Of a stretch of 18,348 nucleotides of DNA, positions 13,170 to 18,348 are shown piece by piece. Source of the stretch: Bolinopsis microptera (Eukaryota > Ctenophora > Tentaculata > Lobata > Bolinopsidae); the NCBI RefSeq assembly GCF_026151205.1, contig NW_026971924.1, positions 1-18,348 on the forward strand, read 5' to 3'. The first letter of the stretch is position 1. Each line of letters starts with the position of its first letter. The translations under genes were made by a program, and so were the position numbers. Under the pieces are notes generated by a model. It saw only the letters and a program-made list of their open reading frames with translations, had not been told where the DNA came from and did no database searches.

Positions 13170-13792
13170 CAGGTGCTAACCTGTCAAAATCCCCTGGTTG
13201 TGAACGGGAGAGGGCTTTACCCTGCCAGATGTTGGGCCGGTTGCAGAACTTCTTCAAATACCCCGAACCTCCCTTCCCAAAACTTCTGTTTCACACCACG
13301 ACCTGGAAACCCCTTGTCCCCTCTTTATGAGATTTTTCAAATGCAGGACCATGGCCAAAAGGCTTGCACAATCCCCCCAACCCATTAAAATTAATTTACC
13401 CTTGGGTGAAACAAGTTTTTTGGGAGCAATGGGAATGAAAACCGGGAAGAAAACTTGGCCCTCATAACATCTGGCCAGCCCCCGCTCTCCCCTTGAATAA
13501 AAAAAAACCCTCACCCTTGCGACCCTCTTCCCTGTGGGGGAAATGGTTTTGAGGAATAAGGTCCTACGAGAGTCCCTACCCATCCCATCCCCAACCCTGT
13601 GCCTGCTTTATGAGATGTATGTTTCATTTTTGGGTGGAAACTAGCGGCAGCATCCCCATCACTCACCCTGCCCAGAAACTCCCTGTTTATCAGTTTACCC
13701 CAAGAGAATGGACACCGTCCCCTGAAAGAGCCCCCGAGGCCCAGTTGGTCACAAAATTGAGCACCTTTCCTCTAAATTCCAAACATTTTTGT
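13170..13792. other. Less AT-rich block, unidentified
   Basis: Base composition is more balanced than in the flanking DNA. The longest open frames of the noisy part lie here or run through its edge: minus 13254-13583 (109 codons), plus 13610-13942 (110 codons) and minus 13690-14001. The last two overlap on opposite strands and no translation shows a recognisable domain. A real exon or transposon fragment broken by base insertions is possible but unsupported. Confidence 0.25.
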
Positions 13793-13940
13793 GGCAACCC
13801 TAAACGCTGGATTTTTTTAATTTCGCACAACACAAGACAGTGGATTATGTTAATCGCCAAACACAAAACAGTGAATTTAATCGACCCCCAACCGACAAAA
13901 ACCAGTGGATTTAAATCACGCCAAACACAGAAGGGCAAAT
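13793..13940. repeat. Degenerate minisatellite, unit about 30 bp, four to five copies
   Basis: Units start near 13793, 13824, 13855, 13882 and 13917, with lengths of roughly 31, 31, 27, 35 and 24 bases. The recurring pattern is CGCCAAACACAAAACAGTGG followed by ATTTAAT. The clearest parts are CAGTGGAT/CAGTGAAT at about 13838, 13870 and 13903, and the ACACAA/ACACAG element before it. Length variation probably mixes real divergence with sequencing insertions. There are no separate unique spacers, so this is not a CRISPR array. Confidence 0.6.
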
Positions 13941-14600
13941 AGAATTTAAAACCTTCCCCTTCCGTGGGTGGGCCTTGTCCCCTGAGAAACGTCAATTCCA
14001 ATGAATTTTCAGTATATCGATTAAAAAATTGTAAGGCCCAATCATACCAAGCTCTAAATTTAAAATTTGTTAAGCAAGTGAGCAGAAACGATATAAAACA
14101 AGCAGAAAGGAAGTCCCTTACCAGTTTAAAATATAGTAAAAAGGTAAGTAAAGTAATAAGTTAAGTAAAGATTAGGACATAAACATCATCAACCAAGTGT
14201 CCTAACCAAAAAATATCCATTGCCTAAAATAGAAAAAAAACAAAAAACTTTTTTAAAAATAAATATAACCTTTTTTCCATCAACAGAAATAATTTTTTTA
14301 AGAAATTCAATTTTTAACGAAATAAAATTTCTAATACATTATCTTAAATAAAATTAATTTTTCATTTAATACTTCCCAGTGGAAAAAGGGATTTAATAAA
14401 AACGCTTTCTTGTGCCACAAAAAGGATGAAACCCCAAAGAATATTCATTAGGTTCCCTCCCTCCTTATAGCCTTTTAAATAACTTCCGGTACCCTTTCAA
14501 ATTTTTCCCCCCTAAAAAAAAACTTCAATTCGGAAAAACAGTCCCCCAAAAAATAAGAATCATTTACACTGTTTTTAGAAATCATTTCTTTCTTAAATCC
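13941..14600. other. AT-rich noisy DNA leading into the quality boundary
   Basis: No independent gene is seen. The right part, from about 14475, may hold the frameshifted C-terminal tail and 3'UTR of the minus-strand retrotransposon beginning at 14614. The last heavy homopolymers (C6 and A9 near 14507-14522, C5A6 near 14542-14552) mark the edge of the low-quality sequence. Confidence 0.45.
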
Positions 14601-14613
14601 TTCCAATCTAACT

Positions 14614-15618
14614 TTAAAGCTTAAAACTGTCGAGCAGTTTCTTGACATCTGAAGGGAGTTTGTTCCAATAAGGAATGACTCGCTCCGGAAGAAAAGAAGA
14701 CTGAATATTCCTGACTTTAGTTACACTCTTACTACATCTATTGGTTGAAACTAAATTAAGACCAGATCTGCTCATTCTGAACAAACCCGATCCATATTCA
14801 GTCAAACCACTAGTTACTTTAAAAGCTTCAATAAGGTCCCCACGTATTCGCCGCTCTGCCAGCGTTGTCAAATTGAGTATATCCAGTCTACGGCTGTATG
14901 GAAGAGTACCCACCTCATCAATAAGACGGGTAAACCGCCTCTGGACGCTCTCCAGCTCCAAAACAGTCCCCCAACTTCCATGAGCCGCAACTGGATTCCA
15001 CAATTGGACACAATACTCAAGATGAGGTCTTATCAAAGCTTTATAAATAGATATCATTACAACCTTTTCTCTAATAACTAAGTTCCTTACAATCCAGCAG
15101 ATCATACGATTTGCTTTAGAAATACATGCTTTTATCTGTTCATTCCAAAGCAAGGAGCTATGGGTAATAACCCCCAAATCTTTTTCCTGTGCAGATACTT
15201 CTAGTTCCACTCCATTTACAATATAATTCGAGTTAGGATTATTATTCAGATTAATATGAACTACTTTACACTTGGCAGGATTGAAGTTTAAGTGCCAAAA
15301 ACTCTCCCAAATTTCGAGTTCTAAAATATCATCAGATACACTTCCATGGTTAGCTGCATTACAAACTAACTTGAGATCATCTGCAAATAATTTAATCTTA
15401 TTTTTAACATTGTCAGGTAAATCGTTTATATAAAGAATAAATAACAAAGGACCCAATACTGACCCCTGGGGAACACCAGATAACACGTGTTTCACCTCAG
15501 ACCATTGTCCTTCTACACAAACCCTCATGGTTCTGTCTGTCAGAAAGTCTTTTATAACATCTAGATCTCCTTGAGTCGACTCAGCCAAATGATCAGGAAA
15601 TCCGTGACTGACGGTTAA
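14614..15618 (-). pseudogene. Non-LTR retrotransposon reverse transcriptase, 5'-truncated (Jockey/CR1 type)
   Basis: This encodes the C-terminal half of the ORF2 polyprotein that copies element RNA into DNA at the target site. Counting from the TTG codon at 15588, the segment before motif B (IKDFLTDRTMRV) is at 12-23, motif B SGVPQGSVLGPLLF at 37-50, and the catalytic FADD box at 68-71. The NFNPAKCKVVHI segment is at 101-112, KDLGV at 136-140, LIRPHLEYCVQLWNP at 185-199, and the terminal PYWNKLP at 306-312. The frame stays open upstream to 15618, where TVSHGF resembles the region just after motif A. Motif A itself (FxxAFD) and all endonuclease sequence are missing. No real start codon is evident; TTG at 15588 is only a convention. 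After the stop at 14614 the shifted frame continues with plausible C-terminal residues, suggesting a one-base insertion. The element is dead. Its family is secure, its exact clade is not. Confidence 0.93.
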
Positions 15619-15957
15619 TTATGGAGGAAGGCTGCCAAAAGATCGGGAATCTTCAGTAAATATACATTATATATTGTGAATAGTAAAGTCAATAGGAAAC
15701 CCACCCTTATACTAAGCCAAGCAGACCCCCCTGACAACTTCAATAGCAGAACGACTCGTATTTGGAACGTAATTGTGCCTAAGCTTGGTATACGTGACTA
15801 CTGTCTGAGTGTGGCCTGCCTGAAGTCTAGGATGAAGCAATCACTGCTCTTCAACCAGCATAACCATGCTGATCTTGATTGGACAAACAAAGATTTCGAA
15901 TGCTCTAATTTAAATTTTGACACCAAGTCTACCCTAGGGTCCACACATCCAAAATGA
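15619..15957 (+). pseudogene. Probable C-terminal fragment of a second non-LTR retrotransposon ORF2
   Basis: The frame is open from just after the stop at 15616-15618 to the TGA at 15955-15957. It contains DNFNSRTTRIWNVIVPKL, which fits the pattern F..R...LWN.LP.. near the end of many Jockey/CR1/I-type ORF2 proteins. This is followed by LKSRMKQSL, comparable to the usual FK..L, and by LDWTNKDFECS. The last resembles EWNDKNFTEF at the end of the fragment at 17523, so the two may belong to related clades. It lies head-to-head with the minus-strand reverse transcriptase fragment, with essentially no spacer. No reverse transcriptase catalytic motif is present. The assignment rests on short motifs and may be wrong; another repeat or chance is possible. 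Confidence 0.45.
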
Positions 15958-16110
15958 TTATCTTGAAATTGAAAATTAGCTGGGTGGCATTTTCCTTTGC
16001 CTTACTAACGTGTGTGAGCGCAGTGTAGTGAGAAAGTGTTTTTAACTTAGGATTATGATTTATGATTTTTGAACTATTACATTGATAAGATTTATTTTTG
16101 ATAGGTACTT

Positions 16111-16116
16111 AATAAA
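16111..16116 (+). promoter_or_regulatory. Possible AATAAA polyadenylation signal
   Basis: A canonical hexamer lies about 155 bases downstream of the stop of the plus-strand fragment ending at 15957, a plausible 3'UTR distance. In AT-rich DNA such hexamers are frequent, so this is weak. Confidence 0.25.
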
Positions 16117-16169
16117 GTTGATGAATTCCCCTCCCTATTAAAATTTTTAAAATATTTAGTGAAAATTGA

Positions 16170-17047
16170 TAAACGAAGATCTAGATATTGATACAGCAAA
16201 ATACAATTTTTAAGTAAAATACAATTTTAAGTAAAATACAATTTTTATTTTCCACAGAAGAATCAATACATATTGAATTATAAATATCCGATAATTCCAT
16301 TAATATTCATTAAAAGTTGCTTTGTCATTTGTAAAATCAAAAACGAAAAGCCCTACGCTGAACGCGCGCTGCATTTTTTCTGCAGCTGCCTAGCTTCAAG
16401 CTTGTAGCCGCTAACATCAAAGCCGCCGCGCGCGCCCAGTGCTGGGGTGCATTCTCATTAACAATTAAACTTGGTCAAAGATATTTATATACAATTCCTA
16501 AATTAAATCAATAATCATGTTAATATGAGTATTCAACACTACTCGACAAAAAATATTTGCCGGCCCATCAACGATTCAGTCGCCGAAACAAAAATCAAAT
16601 GTTTGTTTTTTCGTTTCGGGGACTGTTTGAACTCAGTACTATATCCGACTAATCACACTTTATAATGGTTAAAATACAAAGTAAAAAGATTTTCCTCGAT
16701 GGGCCGGCATTCGCAACCGCGAAACGTTTTGAGTACGACAAACGATGACACCACCACCAGCCGTTAATTGATAAGTCCATGGGTGACGGGATGAAGTTAA
16801 AGTAAGATGTGTAATTTCATATTGCCTATCACCTATCACCGAAGTTACTTTGCACATACTGCTTCTAGTTACACGATAGCGATCTCAGTTCCCAATAACG
16901 TGTGACCCAACAGAGGGGATTGTGGAAGGACACGTACATTTTTCATTAACACGTGCCCTGATTACCCCCTCCGTTGGGCTACTATACGGGGAACGTTGAC
17001 CGCCAGTCTGTAGTCAGATCGTTAATAAATTATACTTTAAAATTGGT
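16170..17047 (+). repeat. Interspersed repeat, clean copy (copy 2)
   Basis: This is the reference-quality version of the repeat at 8290-9415. It begins with a short tandem array, then a pyrimidine-rich acceptor-like tract ending CCACAG at 16257. A GC-rich island with CCGCCGCGCGCGCC follows near 16423, then AT-rich sequence and GCAACCGCGAAACGTTTTGAG near 16713. The heptamer CTATCAC is repeated around 16835. The only open frame of note, minus 16669-16857, has no recognisable content, so the repeat looks non-coding. I see neither terminal inverted repeats nor clear LTR TG/CA ends. It may be an internal part of a longer transposon, an LTR, a SINE-like or a MITE-like unit. Boundaries are estimated from where the two copies stop aligning. 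Confidence 0.85.
16198..16246. repeat. Short tandem repeat, unit about 17 bp, 2.8 copies
   Basis: AAAATACAATTTTTAAGT occurs at 16198-16215, again with one T fewer at 16216-16232, and partially at 16233-16246. The noisy copy of the repeat seems to hold one fewer unit (about 8303-8340), so unit number may vary between copies. The array abuts the CCACAG acceptor-like tract. Confidence 0.7.
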
Positions 17048-17353
17048 TGCCGGGTGATGGTGTCAGTGAGAGACGTTAATTTAGGTGAACATTGGTACAA
17101 AAATATAATAATCTTGCAGTTTATCTCAAAGTTAAAATCACTATTTGTTAAAGTATACAAACAGTTCTATTCAAAAGAACAAAGTCCGAGAGCAGAGAGA
17201 AGATTTGGAGACTATACACGCATATGTGGGGTTTAAATTTGGTATTAGTAATTTTAGGGTTCGACCGTAAATGTTGGTCGGTTGGTTAATAGGGAGCAGT
17301 CACTGTCATTAGAATTATCAGATTAGGAGCAACAATTAGAATCAAATTGGACA
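17048..17353. other. Unassigned clean sequence between two repeats
   Basis: This is polished-quality sequence with no recognised gene. A plus-strand frame of 60 codons at 17054-17236 has no family motifs. A short inverted repeat CGACC (17262-17266) and GGTCG (17276-17280) is present. It may be flanking genomic DNA or part of a larger unrecognised element. Confidence 0.4.
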
Positions 17354-17374
17354 TATTGTGTATTGTGTATTGTG
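17354..17374 (-). repeat. Three heptamer repeats, possible 3' tail of a minus-strand non-LTR element
   Basis: TATTGTG is repeated three times without change; on the minus strand this reads (CACAATA)3. It lies about 150 bases downstream of the stop of the minus-strand ORF2 fragment at 17523. Many non-LTR elements of the CR1 and related clades end in short tandem repeats instead of poly(A). The repeat is seen directly; its role as a tail is inferred. Confidence 0.5.
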
Positions 17375-17407
17375 AAATCAGTGAAAACTAGAATGGCGGT
17401 AAAATGC

Positions 17408-17431
17408 TAGCGCGCCTTGTTATGCGCGCTA
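17408..17431. repeat. Perfect 8-bp inverted repeat (GC-rich hairpin)
   Basis: TAGCGCGC at 17408-17415 pairs perfectly with GCGCGCTA at 17424-17431 around an 8-base loop. Two further pairs form beyond one mismatch. If the 3'UTR reading is right, it lies in the 3'UTR of the minus-strand retrotransposon fragment, where an RNA hairpin could help recognition by the element's own reverse transcriptase; that role is inference. Confidence 0.6.
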
Positions 17432-17522
17432 ACATACTAGCTGCTGAAAATAAAGAAGTATATGCATGATAATGTCGTTTGGCGGCAGCGCCTGCCGATA
17501 CCTGGATTATATTGTGTTTAAC

Positions 17523-17969
17523 TTAGAATTCAGTGAAATTTTTGTCATTCCATTCAGCACCATACCTGTTTTGGGCATTCATCAATGACTTTTGTAATTT
17601 ATTCTTAACAGAAGAACAAGAGGAATTAAAATTAAATGAGCCAATTTTACAAAACTCATTCCACAGCCACGCTGATTTATAGATGAATTGTTTAGTTGGA
17701 GAAGGTGCGATTAACATATTGTCTTTCCTATGAGATATGGTGAACAAAGAGAACATTGAAATTGGTACTCTTGTCTTAATTATCTTAAAAAATTCCATTA
17801 GGCAACGTAGTCTATATAGGTTCTCTACAGCTAGTAATTTATGTTTTGCAAATAGAGGTTTGGTAGACTCCTTAACATAAAAATCGCAACCCAAACGTTG
17901 GGAGCCGAACGGTCTAACTCTAGCACATGTTTTGAATTTGTCTACCTTACTCGGGAATATTATAGCGGG
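17523..17969 (-). pseudogene. C-terminal fragment of a third non-LTR retrotransposon ORF2
   Basis: The open frame starts after a stop at 17970-17972 and ends at 17523. The segment KLLAVENLYRLRCLMEFFKI, followed by SPTKQFIYKSAWLWNEF and a closing EWNDKNFTEF, has the layout of the region after the reverse transcriptase domain in several animal non-LTR clades. That layout is a PLF.KH.LL...NLY motif, then .SAWLWN, then a final EW..NF. Similarity seems to begin near CARVRPFGSQRLG (about 17928); the residues upstream may not belong. No catalytic motif is left, so this is a heavily 5'-truncated copy, the usual result of incomplete reverse transcription. Its 3'UTR probably runs to the heptamer repeats at 17354. 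It differs in sequence from the element at 14614. Confidence 0.65.
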
Positions 17970-17976
17970 TTAATTT

Positions 17977-18048
17977 ATGACTGGGAAAATTAATGACCGG
18001 GAAAAATATGGCGGACTTTCCCAAAACCCGCCAAATTATCCCGGTCAT
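17977..18048. repeat. Imperfect inverted repeat with an extra direct copy of its arm
   Basis: ATGACCGGGA at 17993-18002 is the exact reverse complement of 18039-18048. Inside it, TGGCGG at 18009-18014 pairs with CCGCCA at 18028-18033 around a 13-base loop, with unpaired A/T spacers of 6 and 5 bases between the two stems. A third arm copy with one mismatch, ATGACTGGGAAAA, lies at 17977-17989 in direct orientation. It sits just upstream of the truncated 5' end of the minus-strand retrotransposon fragment. It may be a remnant of a DNA transposon end or a MITE; no transposase is visible. Confidence 0.65.
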
Positions 18049-18348
18049 GTATTTACCGGTGGCCGACCTTTGAAGTTTTTTTTTCAGAGGTCAACAAATT
18101 TCTAACCGAAATTTCTGTTTTTGTTACTTGTTAAAGAAGTTATTTCAATTTACAGTTATGAGTTATTGATATTACTCAGAAATAGAAAAAAAAGACACGT
18201 CTATTTAAAGGAGAATAAATCTAAGCAATAATAAGTCAAATCTTCATTAAAGCGTATTCTCATTCTCATTATCGCTAATGTCCCCGCCATTATCATTATT
18301 GATATCCCCCTGAGCTGCTGACCGTCAAATTCGAAGTTGTATTGTTGT
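18049..18348. other. AT-rich sequence, nothing recognised
   Basis: No open frame, RNA gene or sizeable repeat is seen. A pyrimidine-rich TCTCAT/CATTAT tract at about 18258-18300 is simple-sequence-like. Confidence 0.5.

Larger units (their letters stand above)
1..14600. other. Low-quality, homopolymer-expanded sequence (probable uncorrected long-read gap fill)
   Basis: Homopolymer runs of 7 or more of all four bases recur throughout, for example 14 consecutive C at 3353-3366, C runs near 2437, 4552, 5605 and 6747, and T runs near 8338 and 10113. Right of about 14,600, C and G runs stop at about 5, although A8 and T9 occur. Many short motifs look stuttered. No open frame exceeds 110 codons, and those present do not resemble protein families. 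The repeat at 8290-9415 is an insertion-rich version of 16170-17047. The error type fits raw long-read sequence, used for example to fill a scaffold gap; the platform is inferred. Reading frames here are unreliable, so missing genes cannot be taken as proof of absence. The right boundary lies at roughly 14,540-14,620. Confidence 0.85.

Noticed and set aside
13793-13940. Regularly spaced direct repeats resembling a CRISPR array
   Set aside because: Units are contiguous and degenerate, without unique spacers or cas genes, in what appears to be animal DNA. It is a minisatellite.
1-14600. Many short open frames (60-110 codons) on both strands of the noisy part
   Set aside because: They overlap on opposite strands, are shaped by inflated homopolymers, often begin at alternative start codons and show no family motifs. 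I do not annotate them as genes.
14741-14983. Plus-strand open frame of 80 codons
   Set aside because: It is antisense to the well-supported reverse transcriptase frame on the minus strand.
17054-17236. 60-codon open frame in clean sequence
   Set aside because: It has no recognisable motif, homopolymer-like composition is absent but so is any gene context, and a frame of this length is common by chance.
1-18348. A new multi-gene biological system
   Set aside because: Apart from three dead retrotransposon fragments, no recognisable gene exists in the window. The unusual look of the left part is best explained by sequencing error.

Overview
The window looks like repeat-rich, AT-rich nuclear DNA from an animal, most likely an invertebrate. 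The evidence is three degraded pieces of Jockey/CR1-type non-LTR retrotransposon reverse transcriptase, long AT-rich non-coding stretches, and no bacterial-style gene packing, operons or ribosome binding sites. The species cannot be named from sequence alone. I found no intact gene, RNA gene, CRISPR array or multi-gene system.

The window has two parts of very different quality. Bases 1 to about 14,600 look like uncorrected single-molecule long-read sequence. Runs of C, G, A and T of 7-14 bases recur throughout, single bases are stuttered, and no open frame exceeds 110 codons. From about 14,600 to the end the sequence reads like polished consensus: C and G runs stop at about 5, and a 324-codon reverse transcriptase frame is open. 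An internal control supports this. One repeat of about 0.9 kb occurs in both parts (8290-9415 and 16170-17047), in the same order and orientation. The left copy is about 28% longer, mostly through inserted bases. Translations and homopolymer lengths left of 14,600 should therefore not be trusted.

Layout. 1-8289: noisy, no gene recognised; 2950-4040 is less AT-rich and might hide a frameshifted coding segment. 8290-9415: noisy copy of the interspersed repeat. 9416-14600: noisy, with two structures that survive the noise, a foldback at 11531-11639 and a degenerate minisatellite of about 30 bp units at 13793-13940. 14614-15618, minus strand: C-terminal half of a non-LTR reverse transcriptase, 5'-truncated, with an apparent one-base frameshift at the quality boundary. 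15619-15957, plus strand: a probable C-terminal scrap of a second non-LTR element. 16170-17047: clean copy of the repeat. 17354-17969, minus strand: C-terminus, 3'UTR and possible short-repeat tail of a third non-LTR element. 17993-18048: an imperfect inverted repeat. The rest is unassigned AT-rich DNA.

The pieces do not work together as a pathway. They are a graveyard of unrelated transposon insertions next to what appears to be a gap filled with raw read sequence.
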